Assembly: GCA_003599475.1 (NCBI GenBank)
Contig: QZKK01000134.1
Coordinates: forward strand, 1 to 23,588
Direction of reading: 5' to 3'
Source of the DNA: Desulfobacteraceae bacterium
GTDB lineage: Bacteria > Desulfobacterota > Desulfobacteria > Desulfobacterales > SURF-15
DNA: 23,588 nt
The notes under the pieces are model-generated. The model made no database searches, was not told the DNA's origin, and worked only from the letters and a program-made list of their open reading frames with translations. This document shows, piece after piece, positions 1 through 7,713 of the stretch; position 1 is the stretch's first letter, and each line of letters starts with the position of its first letter. Position numbers and translations under genes: made by a program.

Positions 1-1072
1 TTCCATCCGGTAGTCCTGCCCAGTCGAAGGTGATCGGAGCACCCTTGCGGGCCGCCTCTCCAACGGCTAGGGTAACGGTCAGCGTTTTGAGCGCATCCTC
101 GGCCGAACAGCGGGGGGCGGTGTTTCCGCGCACGACATCGCAGAAATGCCGCAGCTGCCGCTCCAGAGGCGGCGCGAATTCGACCGGGCAGCGCCTGCTG
201 GCGATCGGATCGCTCCAGCCCTGCCCGTCTGCGCCTTCGTAATCCCAGAGGGTCATATCGGGAAAGCTCAGGGTCGCCCGGGTGCCGAAGATCCGGTAAC
301 AATCCTGGGCGGCCGCATGGAGAAGCGGGTTTTCGCCCGTGGCCGATTCGAAGTTGTACGGGGAGGCCGCAGCATCGGAGGTAACGATTGTCGCCAGCAC
401 CCCGCTGCAGAATCGCAGCACGAGTGCGGCGGTGTCCTCGACCGCGAAGCCGCGCACGCCCGAGCTCGATTCGGCGTAGAGCCGTTCGATGTCGCCGAAA
501 AGGTAGCGCAGGCAGTCGATATCGTGGATCAGGTTGATTAAAACCGGGCCGCCGCCCGGTCTGCGCCGCCAGGCAACATCGAAATAGCCGTCGGGTTTCA
601 GCGTTGTCCAGAGTGCATTGACAGCGGTGACGGTTCCCAGCGTGCCCGCTTCCAGGATGCGCCTGGTGGCTTCGATGTAAGGGTTGAATCGCCGGTGGTG
701 CCCGACGAGAATCTGGATGCTCGACTTTACGGTCTGCTCGATCAAGGCAGCCCCCGAACGGAGGTCCGCGGCCAGCGGTTTTTCAACCAGCAGATGCAGG
801 CCTGCTTGGGCGCACTGGATGCCAAGGGGCGCATGGGTATCGTTTGGGGTGGAAATGATGGCGGCTTCGGCATCGGCTGCTTTGAGAAAAGCATCGATTT
901 CGGCGTAATACGTTGTTTGAGCCTGTTGAGCCAACCGCCGTGCATTCGGGTCGGGGTCGACGATTCCGGCCAGACGGCAGCGAGGCTCCGCGAGGATATG
1001 TTGAATGTGCCGTCTTCCGATCAGGCCGGCACCAATTACAGCAATGCGCACAGGCGCATCATCGGTTGTCAT
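1..1072 (-). CDS. Gfo/Idh/MocA family NAD(P)-dependent oxidoreductase (3' end cut by window edge)
   Basis: Conceptual translation of the minus strand gives 357 residues with no stop up to the left edge. An N-terminal Rossmann fold begins with AVIGAGLIG (residues 11-19). The family EKP motif is at 97-99 (K98), followed by GHHRRFNP at 124-131 and GGGPVLINLIHDID at 173-186. Members oxidise a hydroxyl of a sugar, cyclitol or related polyol with NAD(P). The protein is clearly paralogous to the gene at 18296-19372, which has 358 residues in total, so only a few C-terminal residues should be missing. The ATG at 1072 is chosen because it puts the Rossmann glycines at the expected distance from the N-terminus; the frame stays open further upstream without a good start codon. 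The Asp expected four residues before the catalytic His is Ile. The gene is divergent from the main operon and probably co-regulated with it. The substrate is unknown. Confidence 0.9.
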   Translation of the reverse strand, partial: MTTDDAPVRIAVIGAGLIGRRHIQHILAEPRCRLAGIVDPDPNARRLAQQAQTTYYAEIDAFLKAADAEAAIISTPNDTHAPLGIQCAQAGLHLLVEKPLAADLRSGAALIEQTVKSSIQILVGHHRRFNPYIEATRRILEAGTLGTVTAVNALWTTLKPDGYFDVAWRRRPGGGPVLINLIHDIDCLRYLFGDIERLYAESSSGVRGFAVEDTAALVLRFCSGVLATIVTSDAAASPYNFESATGENPLLHAAAQDCYRIFGTRATLSFPDMTLWDYEGADGQGWSDPIASRRCPVEFAPPLERQLRHFCDVVRGNTAPRCSAEDALKTLTVTLAVGEAARKGAPITFDWAGLPDG

Positions 1073-1106
1073 CGGGACAATCTTTCTGCCGTTTAAAGTC
1101 ACATGG

Positions 1107-1125
1107 TTCAGATCCTCGATCTGAA
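1107..1125 (-). promoter_or_regulatory. Perfect 8-bp dyad/hairpin in the leader of the divergent oxidoreductase gene
   Basis: The arms TTCAGATC and GATCTGAA pair perfectly around a 3-base loop, ending 35 bases before the ATG at 1072. In RNA it would be a stable hairpin. In DNA it is a symmetric 19-bp site that could be an operator. It overlaps the mini-ORF at 1108-1134. Confidence 0.5.
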
Positions 1126-1134
1126 GCCCTTCAC
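1108..1134 (-). other. Possible leader mini-ORF (8 codons, GTG start)
   Basis: On the minus strand a consensus Shine-Dalgarno AGGAGG (1146-1141) lies six bases before a GTG at 1134. The GTG opens an 8-codon frame, MKGFRSRI, ending in TGA at 1108. It lies in the leader of the oxidoreductase gene, in a different frame, and its 3' half overlaps the hairpin at 1107-1125. A start-stop pair ATGTGA follows at 1104-1099. The strong ribosome site has no other start codon to serve, since the gene's own ATG at 1072 is about 70 bases downstream. That makes translation of this mini-ORF plausible, but it could be chance. Confidence 0.3.
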
Positions 1135-1213
1135 GGTAGGCCTCCTCTTCGTGCAGCAACTCCGCGGCTTTTCGGCGTCCGTTATTTAGAATCCCCTTCT
1201 GCTCTGAGTAATT

Positions 1214-1228
1214 TTCTATACGACAGAA
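1214..1228. promoter_or_regulatory. Candidate operator, copy 1 (TTCTATACGACAGAA)
   Basis: This is a dyad of the form TTCTR-N5-CAGAA. It overlaps the -10 element (TATAGA, read on the minus strand) of the promoter for the leftward gene, where a bound repressor would block polymerase. A second copy at 1315-1329 has the same half-sites and spacer and sits just downstream of the rightward promoter. Confidence 0.5.
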
Positions 1229-1243
1229 TCCCGTTTTAATCAA
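1215..1243 (-). promoter_or_regulatory. Sigma70-like promoter for the leftward oxidoreductase gene
   Basis: Read on the minus strand, TTGATT (1243-1238) and TATAGA (1220-1215) are separated by exactly 17 bases. The predicted start near 1208 gives a leader of about 136 bases before the ATG at 1072. The -10 hexamer lies inside operator copy 1. Confidence 0.5.
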
Positions 1244-1268
1244 AAGAATTCTATGCACCAAAAAGTGC

Positions 1269-1298
1269 TTGACATTCGCACAATCGCTTTTGTATTCT
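1269..1298 (+). promoter_or_regulatory. Sigma70-like promoter for the rightward operon
   Basis: A consensus -35 TTGACA at 1269-1274 is followed by a weak -10, either TGTATT (1291-1296, 16-base spacer) or TATTCT (1293-1298, 18-base spacer). Transcription would start around 1303-1306, about 85 bases before the TPP-enzyme ATG. A perfect -35 with a poor -10 and an adjacent dyad is typical of a controlled catabolic promoter. Confidence 0.45.
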
Positions 1299-1309
1299 GG
1301 CTGCCAAAA
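1295..1309. promoter_or_regulatory. Degenerate operator half-match (TTCTGGCTGCCAAAA)
   Basis: The left half-site TTCTG is intact and the right half is CAAAA instead of CAGAA, with the same 5-base spacer. It overlaps the rightward -10 region and starts exactly 20 bp (about two helical turns) before the intact copy at 1315, so it could be a low-affinity cooperative site. It may also be chance. Confidence 0.25.
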
Positions 1310-1314
1310 TAATA

Positions 1315-1329
1315 TTCTGATTGACAGAA
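1315..1329. promoter_or_regulatory. Candidate operator, copy 2 (TTCTGATTGACAGAA)
   Basis: Perfect inverted half-sites TTCTG and CAGAA flank a 5-base spacer. It lies just downstream of the predicted rightward start, a repressor position. It matches copy 1 at 1214-1228 in nine of ten half-site bases, 101 bp away. No regulator gene lies in the window, so the binding protein is unknown. Confidence 0.5.
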
Positions 1330-1391
1330 CAATTCGGCTCGATTCACTCCTTTGGTAAACATAAATTACAAACCGCTGAAAAGAGGCTGCC

Positions 1392-3149
1392 ATGAAGGAT
1401 TACGTGTCGCATCAACTGGTCAAGTACCTTGAGGGTCGAGGCGTCGAACACGTCTTTGGTCTTTGCGGGCACACAAACATCGCTGTTCTGGCCGCACTGG
1501 AGAAAAGCTCGATCCGCTTCGTCAACGTTTTTCATGAACAAGTGGCTGCGCATGCGGCCGACGGCTACGCCAGGGCCGGGAAAAAAACCGGGGTCGTTAT
1601 GACACACCTTGGCCCCGGGTTGACCAATGCCATTACCGGTGTAGCCAATGCGTCCCTGGACTGTATCCCGCTTGTGGTCATTGCCGGAGATATCCCCAGC
1701 CACTATTACGGCAAGCACCCGCATCAGGAAGTCAATCTGCATTCCGACGGGTCACAGTTCGAAATCTATCGGCCTTTTGTCAAGCGCGCCTGGCGCGTGG
1801 AACGGCCGGAGCTTTTCCCCGAGATCATCGAAAAGGCTTTTCAGCTCGCCGAAAACGGACAACCCGGGCCTGTGCTTGTCGATGTGCCGATGGATATCTT
1901 TTCAGAAAAGATCGATGTCGCCCTTTTTGAGCGTCTGAAACATAATACCAAGACCCTGCAGCAGCCGACGATCGACGAAGATACCGCAACCGCAATCGTT
2001 CAGCGCCTGGCCGGTGCCCGGCGTCCGGTCATTTACGCCGGCGGCGGCATCCTGCTGGCCGATGCCGCCGAGGAGATGCGGGCTTTGGTGGATCACCTCG
2101 GTCTTCCCGTGGCCCACAGTCTGATGGGAAAAGGGGCGCTTCCGGACGATCACCCGCTGACCCTGGGGATGACCGGCTTCTGGGGCACCCGGTTCATCAA
2201 TGACACCTGCCGCAATGCCGATTTGATCTTGGCTCTCGGCACCCGCTTCAAAGAGGCCGATTGCAGCTCCTGGTACCCGGAGTATACCTTTACCATACCG
2301 CCGACCAAGCTGATCCAGATCGACATCGAACCGAGCGAGATCGGCCGAAACTACCCGGTTGAAATCAGCGTCGTGGCCCATCTGAAGAAGGCGCTTGCGG
2401 TATTGAACCGTACAGCCCGAAAGATGTTTCCCGACCGGATCCGGAAAAAAGATTTCGAAGAAGAGATCGCTGCTTACCGGAAGACATTTAAAAAGGGGAA
2501 TGCCGATATGGAAAAAAGCGACGCCTTCCCCATGATGCCGGAGCGGATTTTAGCCGAGGTCCGGGAGGTTTTGCCGCGGGATGCTTTCCTCACCACCGAT
2601 GTCGGATGGAACAAAAACGGTGTCGGTCAGCAGTTTCCGATCTACACTCCGGGAAGCATCATCATCCCCGGCGGTTATGCGACCATGGGATTCGGCGGGG
2701 CGGCCGCAATCGGCGTCAAAATGGCGCAGCCCGACCGGGTGGTGGTTTCTCTGATCGGTGATGGCGGATTCGGCCAGAACCCCGCCCTTTTGGGGACAGC
2801 CTTCCATGAGCAGGTGGGCGTCGTTTTCGTCATCATGAACAACAATTCCTTCGGAACGATCGCCGGCCTCGAAAAAGCGCACTTCAATACGACCTTCGGG
2901 ACCGTCTTTGAAAAAGACGGAAAACCGACTTCCCCCGATTATGCCGCCTTGGCCAGGGCGTACGGCGTAGAGGGGATCAAGATTCAGTCGGCCAAAGAGT
3001 TCAAGCCGGCATTCGAAAAAGCCATCGCATCGAACAAACCCGTGGTGATCGATGTGGCCATGATCAACAATCCGGTTCCGACCGGAGGGCACTGGAATAT
3101 CCTCGATATCTATTCGCCAGGGAAGAAAATTTCTCACGTCAGCACTTGA
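1392..3149 (+). CDS. Thiamine-diphosphate-dependent enzyme, acetolactate-synthase-like fold
   Basis: The 585 residues have the three-domain layout of the acetolactate synthase superfamily. The N-terminal domain carries the cofactor-activating Glu (E49 in FHEQVAAHAADGYAR), the middle domain resembles the FAD-binding domain of that family, and the C-terminal domain has the ThDP/Mg motif GDGGF at 456-460 with NNNSF at 483-487. Such enzymes make or break C-C bonds beside a carbonyl. At 26-29 it has GHTN where acetolactate synthases have a GYPGG-type motif; a His here recalls the C-C hydrolases IolD and cyclohexane-1,2-dione hydrolase, as I remember those sequences. No small regulatory subunit gene accompanies it, which argues against a role in branched-chain amino acid synthesis. 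It is the first gene of the operon, with AGAGG six bases before the ATG. It probably yields the aldehyde used by the next gene product; the substrate is not identified. Confidence 0.85.
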   Translation: MKDYVSHQLVKYLEGRGVEHVFGLCGHTNIAVLAALEKSSIRFVNVFHEQVAAHAADGYARAGKKTGVVMTHLGPGLTNAITGVANASLDCIPLVVIAGDIPSHYYGKHPHQEVNLHSDGSQFEIYRPFVKRAWRVERPELFPEIIEKAFQLAENGQPGPVLVDVPMDIFSEKIDVALFERLKHNTKTLQQPTIDEDTATAIVQRLAGARRPVIYAGGGILLADAAEEMRALVDHLGLPVAHSLMGKGALPDDHPLTLGMTGFWGTRFINDTCRNADLILALGTRFKEADCSSWYPEYTFTIPPTKLIQIDIEPSEIGRNYPVEISVVAHLKKALAVLNRTARKMFPDRIRKKDFEEEIAAYRKTFKKGNADMEKSDAFPMMPERILAEVREVLPRDAFLTTDVGWNKNGVGQQFPIYTPGSIIIPGGYATMGFGGAAAIGVKMAQPDRVVVSLIGDGGFGQNPALLGTAFHEQVGVVFVIMNNNSFGTIAGLEKAHFNTTFGTVFEKDGKPTSPDYAALARAYGVEGIKIQSAKEFKPAFEKAIASNKPVVIDVAMINNPVPTGGHWNILDIYSPGKKISHVST

Positions 3150-3300
3150 TAATCGATTCGGCACCTCTGTCCATCCTCGCCTGAGCTGCCCGGCGGGGAC
3201 GGAAACAGATTGTTCCCTTTCAATCGTTCTAACGTGCACGGGGATACGAGCAACGCTTCGGAATACTTGAAATCAATACAATCAGTACAAGGAGTTTGCT

Positions 3301-4707
3301 ATGGCAAGAGCGATTACCGAAGATGAAAAAAGATATGCCGACGAGCTTCTGAAAAAAGCACGAGTGGCCATGCAGGTCATCGCCGACTACGATCAGTCGA
3401 CTGTGGACCGGCTGTGCCAGGCCGTCTGCTGGGCTTCAGCCAATGAAAAGACCTTTACCCGACTGGCCCAGATGGGCGTGGACGAGACCGACATGGGCGA
3501 CCGCGAGGGGCGCCCGAACAAACGCTTCAAGATTACCGGGATTCTTCGCGACGTCCTCCGGCAGAAGAGCATGGGGATTATCGAAGAGATCCCTGAAAAG
3601 GGGATCGTCAAGTACGCCAAGCCGGTGGGGGTCATCGCCTGCCTGGTGCCCATGACCAATCCGGCCCTGACCCCTCCGGGAAACGGAATCTACGCGCTGA
3701 AAGCCAAAAACGCAATCATCTTCTCACCGCACCCGCGCAGCAAAAATACCACCCACGAAACCGTCCGCGTCATGCGGGCCGGCCTTCAGCGGCAGGAAGC
3801 CCCGGCGGATATCTTCCAGTGCATCGAAAAGCCGAGCATCCCACTGGCGCAGTATCTGATGTCGATCTGCGATCTGACCATCGCAACCGGCGGGGCCGCC
3901 ATGGTGAGAGCCGCCTACAGTTCGGGCAAGCCGGCCTACGGGGTGGGCCCGGGAAATTCGACCATGGTGATCGACGAGACCGCAGACATCGCCGAAGCGG
4001 CCCGGAACACGCGCATGAGCAAGACTTCGGACTTCGGCTCGGGCTGTTCGGCGGATGGAAATCTTCTGGTCGAGGCTTCGATCTATGACGCTTTTCTCGA
4101 GCAGCTTCAGAAAGAGGGCGGCTACCTGGCGTCGGAGGAAGAAAAGCAGAAGCTGCAGGCCGTGCTGTGGGATGCCGAAGGACACCGCAGGGTCGATACG
4201 GTCGCGCAGCCCGCGGCCAGGATCGCTGGGATTGCGGGCTTTGAAATCCCGGGCGGCAAAAGCTTCATCGTGGTCAAAGAGGATAGGATCGGCAAAGAGC
4301 ATCTTTTTTCAAGTGAAAAGCTCTGCGTGGTCTGCTCCATCTTCAAATACAGCGGATTCGACACGGCACTGGAGATGGTGCGCCGGATTTATGAAGTCGG
4401 CGGCAAGGGCCACTCCTGCGGGATCTACTCGTTTAACGACGACCACATCCACCGCCTGGCGCTGGTCGCGCCCGTCGGCCGCATCATGGTGCGTCAGGCG
4501 CAGTCGAAGGCAAACGCCGGCGCCTTCAACAACGGCATGCCGATGACCTCGAGCCTGGGCTGCGGCACCTGGGGCGGCAACATCACCAGCGAAAACATCT
4601 CGTTGAAGCACTATATGAACACCACCTGGGTCAGCCGCCCGATTGCCGAAGACAAGCCTTCGGACGCCGAGCTCTTCGGTGAGTTCTACAACACAGTAAC
4701 CGACTAG
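3301..4707 (+). CDS. CoA-acylating aldehyde dehydrogenase
   Basis: The 468 residues match the acylating aldehyde dehydrogenase group (EutE, PduP, the AdhE N-terminal domain, sulfoacetaldehyde dehydrogenase SauS). Visible motifs are VPMTNP at 116-121 (N120 expected to hold the thiohemiacetal), FSPHPR at 141-146, ATGGAAMVRAAYSSGKPA at 195-212, GVGPGN at 214-219 and the catalytic Cys C249 in GSGCSADGN. These enzymes oxidise an aldehyde to acyl-CoA with NAD(P). EutE-type proteins usually have CASEQ after the Cys; CSADGN differs, suggesting a separate subfamily. AAGGAG-type ribosome site (ACAAGGAG) lies upstream of the ATG. A 151-base gap separates it from the TPP-enzyme gene and only 13 bases separate it from the next gene. 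Beside a TPP enzyme it most likely traps the released aldehyde as a thioester. Confidence 0.88.
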   Translation: MARAITEDEKRYADELLKKARVAMQVIADYDQSTVDRLCQAVCWASANEKTFTRLAQMGVDETDMGDREGRPNKRFKITGILRDVLRQKSMGIIEEIPEKGIVKYAKPVGVIACLVPMTNPALTPPGNGIYALKAKNAIIFSPHPRSKNTTHETVRVMRAGLQRQEAPADIFQCIEKPSIPLAQYLMSICDLTIATGGAAMVRAAYSSGKPAYGVGPGNSTMVIDETADIAEAARNTRMSKTSDFGSGCSADGNLLVEASIYDAFLEQLQKEGGYLASEEEKQKLQAVLWDAEGHRRVDTVAQPAARIAGIAGFEIPGGKSFIVVKEDRIGKEHLFSSEKLCVVCSIFKYSGFDTALEMVRRIYEVGGKGHSCGIYSFNDDHIHRLALVAPVGRIMVRQAQSKANAGAFNNGMPMTSSLGCGTWGGNITSENISLKHYMNTTWVSRPIAEDKPSDAELFGEFYNTVTD

Positions 4708-4720
4708 ATGCGAGTGAAAA

Positions 4721-6661
4721 ATGAGCCAGTATCAAAAACTGTTCGAACCCTGGATGATCGGCAAAGTCAGAATCAGAAACCGGATCATCAGCGCTCCGAT
4801 GGAAAGAAACTACTGCAATATCGACGGTTCGGTCACGCAGCAGTACATCGACAACCTCACCGCCAAAGCCAAAGGGGGGGCCGGTCTGATCTTTGTCGAG
4901 TCGACTTACGTGGACCCGCGCGGCAAGGGGCGGCACTATCAGTTGGGGTGCTACGATGACCGGCTGATCCCGGGGCTTCGCCGCCTGGCCGAAGCCGTCC
5001 ACCAGCACGGCGCAAAGATTTCGCTCGAACTGCAGTTTTCCGGCAGACAAACCTCGGGCAAGGTCACGGGCATGCAGCCGATCGCGCCTTCCCCGGTCGC
5101 CTGCTGGGTAAGCGGGGGCGATCTTCCGCGTGAGATGACCGTGACCGAAATCAAAGAGATGATCGCAAACTTTGCTAAAGCAGCCGAGAGGAGCAAACGG
5201 GCCGACTTTGACCTGGTGGAGCTCCATGGCGCCCATGGATACCTGATCGCCCAATTTTTATCCGGATACGCCAACAAGCGGACCGACGAGTACGGAGGCA
5301 GCTTCGAAAAAAGGATGCGCTTTCCGCTCGAAGTCGTCGCTGCGGTTCGAAAAGCCGTCGGAACGGATTTTCCGATTGCCTACCGGCTCAGCGGGGATGA
5401 ATATATCGATGGCGGCTTGAATCTAGAGGAAGCGGTTCCGTTTGCAAAGAAGCTGGAAGAAGCCGGTGTCGATCTGATCGATGTTTCTGCCGGCCTGTAC
5501 GAAACGACCTACATCATCTCGCAGCCGATGGACATCGCTTTAGGATGCAACGTGCACCTGGCGGAGGAAATCAAAAGGGGAGTCAATATCCCTGTCAGCG
5601 TCGCCGGAAGGATCAACGATCCGGCTTTTGCAGATGATATCCTGGCACAGGGCAAGGCAGACTTTATTTCTTTTGCCAGAGCCTTGCATGCCGATCCGGA
5701 CTTTCCGCGCAAAGCCCAGGAAGGGCGCCTCGAGGATATCTGTATGTGCATCGGTTGCATGCAGGGCTGCATCGATATCCTGGGCACCGGTGCACCGATA
5801 TTTTGTGCCATCAATTCGGCGGTCGGAAAAGAAGGGCCCTACGCGATTAAAAAAGCGCAGCAGCGGAAAAAGGTAATGGTCGTCGGCGGCGGGCCCGGAG
5901 GCATGGAGGCGGCCAGAGTCGCCGCCCTGCGGGGCCATGAGGTGGCTCTGTATGAAAAAGAGCCGGTGCTGGGCGGACAGGTCCGGTGGGCTGCAAAACC
6001 CCTGTTCAGGGGAGAATACGAACAGGTGATTCGCTACCTTTCAAACCAACTCAAAAAGGCAGGTGTGCAGATCAAGCTGGGTCAGGCGGTCGACAAAGCA
6101 CTCGTCTATGCGCAGCAGCCGGATGCCATCGTCGTCGCAACCGGGGCCACACCGTTTCGAGCGTTTATCCCCGGCCGCGATAATCCGCATGTCTACACCT
6201 ACCTAGATATTTTGAGCGGCAGCGTCAAGCCGGGGAAAAAGGTTGCGGTGGTCGGCGGTCAAAAAATCGGCTGCGAGGTCGCCGAGTTTATCGCCGACAA
6301 GGGTTCGGAGGTCGTGTTGATTGATCCCACCGATACCTTTTGCCAGGACGCGGGTCAGAAAATCCGATGGCTGTTGATGGAGCGCCTGGAAAACGAATCG
6401 AAGATCGAAATGCGGCTCAAAACAACGGTGGAAAAGATCGCAGACTCTTCCATAACGGTTCAGAAAGAGGGGAAAATCGAGCAGATCGACGGGATCGACA
6501 TGGTCGTTCTGTGTATCGGAAAGGTCTCGACAAACGAATTGGCGGATGCGCTCAAAGCCGATGCCAGGGTACCTGAAATCTATATGGTCGGCGACTGCAT
6601 CCGGCCGCGAAAGATCACCGAAGCGATCGCCGAGGGAGCTGACGTCGCGCATCGCATATAG
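4721..6661 (+). CDS. OYE/2,4-dienoyl-CoA reductase-type iron-sulfur flavoprotein
   Basis: The 646 residues have the FadH/trimethylamine dehydrogenase architecture. An FMN TIM barrel covers about 1-330, with the active-site HGAHGYL at 169-175 and NKRTDEYGGS at 185-194. Four cysteines, C343, C346, C350 and C362, have the 3-4-12 spacing of the FadH [4Fe-4S] site. An FAD domain starts with VVGGGPGG at 387-394 and a nucleotide-binding subdomain with VAVVGG at 508-513. Relatives either reduce enoyl groups with NAD(P)H or oxidise a substrate and hand electrons to ETF, as trimethylamine dehydrogenase does. An ETF alpha gene starts 19 bases downstream, so donation to ETF is an attractive reading, though the direction is not provable here. 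The ribosome site is weak, and translation is probably coupled to the upstream gene. The substrate is unknown. Confidence 0.88.
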   Translation: MSQYQKLFEPWMIGKVRIRNRIISAPMERNYCNIDGSVTQQYIDNLTAKAKGGAGLIFVESTYVDPRGKGRHYQLGCYDDRLIPGLRRLAEAVHQHGAKISLELQFSGRQTSGKVTGMQPIAPSPVACWVSGGDLPREMTVTEIKEMIANFAKAAERSKRADFDLVELHGAHGYLIAQFLSGYANKRTDEYGGSFEKRMRFPLEVVAAVRKAVGTDFPIAYRLSGDEYIDGGLNLEEAVPFAKKLEEAGVDLIDVSAGLYETTYIISQPMDIALGCNVHLAEEIKRGVNIPVSVAGRINDPAFADDILAQGKADFISFARALHADPDFPRKAQEGRLEDICMCIGCMQGCIDILGTGAPIFCAINSAVGKEGPYAIKKAQQRKKVMVVGGGPGGMEAARVAALRGHEVALYEKEPVLGGQVRWAAKPLFRGEYEQVIRYLSNQLKKAGVQIKLGQAVDKALVYAQQPDAIVVATGATPFRAFIPGRDNPHVYTYLDILSGSVKPGKKVAVVGGQKIGCEVAEFIADKGSEVVLIDPTDTFCQDAGQKIRWLLMERLENESKIEMRLKTTVEKIADSSITVQKEGKIEQIDGIDMVVLCIGKVSTNELADALKADARVPEIYMVGDCIRPRKITEAIAEGADVAHRI

Positions 6662-6680
6662 AAACCAATCGAGCCTATCA

Positions 6681-7679
6681 ATGAAAAAAGACATCTGGGT
6701 GGTGCTGGAGTCCGAAAGGAAAAAGTTAAAGACCAGCTCCATCGCGTTGATCGCCGAGGCGCGTCAGCTCGCAAACGAATTGGGCGGTAGCTTGAGCGCC
6801 GTCTATCTTGGCGAAGCCATCGAGGGGCTGGCAGAAGCTGTCGGCCCCTATGGCACCGACTCTCTCCTGCTTTCACAGCAGCAGATCCCCACCGAGCATT
6901 CCATCGAAATCAATTCAAGGGTACTTTCCCGGCTCACGCTTGAAAGACAGCCCCACTTGATCATAGCCGCCGCCACATCCTTCGGCTCCGATTTGATGGC
7001 CCGAGTATCGGCAAAGACCCGAATGCCGCTTGTGACCAACTGTCTCGAAATCAAAGCAGGGGAGCCTTTAAAGTTTATCAAGCCGATTCAAAGCGGCAGG
7101 CTCCATGCCACTCTGAGCTGTTCTGCGGCTGGAACCAAAATGGCGACCTTAAACACAGATGCCCTGATCGAGCCGCCTGAAGAACTGCTCGATCACGTCT
7201 GTGAAACCATAGAAGTCGAGATCGATCCGTCCGCTGATCGGAACGCCTTTTCCATACGGTTTACAGGCCTTCAAAAGGCCGATCCCCGAACCATCGATAT
7301 CCGTGAAGCCGAAACCATCGTCGCTGTCGGAAAAGGGTTGGGGTCTGTCGAAAATTTCGAAAAGATAAAAGACTTCGCCGATCGGATCGGAGCCGCCATC
7401 GGGGGAACGCGGCCGATGGTGGACGCCAAAATTGTTCCCTACGAGCGCCAGATCGGCCAGACCGGAAAGCGGGTTGCCCCCAAGCTGATCTTTCTCTGCG
7501 GCATCTCCGGAGCCGCAGAATTTGTCAAAGGGATCGAGAAAGCGGGCACCAAGCTGGCCATCAACAACGACCGCGACGCCCCCATTTTCAGGTGGATCGA
7601 TGTCGGCATCGTGGGCGATATGAACGAGGTGATTGCGAAAGCGTTGGACAGTTTCGAAAAAATGGGACACTCGGAATGA
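6681..7679 (+). CDS. etfA: Electron transfer flavoprotein, alpha subunit
   Basis: The 332 residues end in the FAD-binding domain of ETF alpha: GKGLGSVENF at 218-227, GGTRPMVD at 241-248, QIGQTGKRVAPKL at 257-269, GISGA at 274-278 and INNDRDAPIF at 294-303. These line up with the canonical GASR, QTGK, GISGA and INKD-APIF segments that hold FAD. ETF takes electrons from flavin dehydrogenases and passes them to a quinone reductase. The ATG at 6681 is preferred because MKKDIWVVLE starts the usual first beta strand; the frame extends upstream only into the previous gene. It follows the OYE-type flavoenzyme by 19 bases. Unusually, its beta partner is about 5 kb away at 12756, beyond TRAP set 1 and the membrane Fe-S gene. 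Confidence 0.93.
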   Translation: MKKDIWVVLESERKKLKTSSIALIAEARQLANELGGSLSAVYLGEAIEGLAEAVGPYGTDSLLLSQQQIPTEHSIEINSRVLSRLTLERQPHLIIAAATSFGSDLMARVSAKTRMPLVTNCLEIKAGEPLKFIKPIQSGRLHATLSCSAAGTKMATLNTDALIEPPEELLDHVCETIEVEIDPSADRNAFSIRFTGLQKADPRTIDIREAETIVAVGKGLGSVENFEKIKDFADRIGAAIGGTRPMVDAKIVPYERQIGQTGKRVAPKLIFLCGISGAAEFVKGIEKAGTKLAINNDRDAPIFRWIDVGIVGDMNEVIAKALDSFEKMGHSE

Positions 7680-7713
7680 TAACAATGGATCTCAGGGGAA
7701 AGGATGGCGCAAA

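Noticed and set aside
30..1239. Several + strand open frames over the left edge
   Set aside because: They overlap the minus-strand Gfo/Idh/MocA gene, which has strong family motifs along its whole length; the + frames show no recognisable domain.
1392..3149. Biosynthetic acetolactate synthase (ilvB) or sulfoacetaldehyde acetyltransferase (xsc)
   Set aside because: No ilvN-type small subunit or ilvC is nearby and the GYPGG-type motif is absent. The N-terminal residues do not resemble Xsc as I recall it, and no phosphate acetyltransferase or sulfite-handling gene is present.
1902..5254. Long minus-strand frames opposite the TPP enzyme, aldehyde dehydrogenase and flavoprotein genes
   Set aside because: They are antisense shadows of well-supported genes, with Arg/Gly/Asp-rich composition and no domain or ribosome site.
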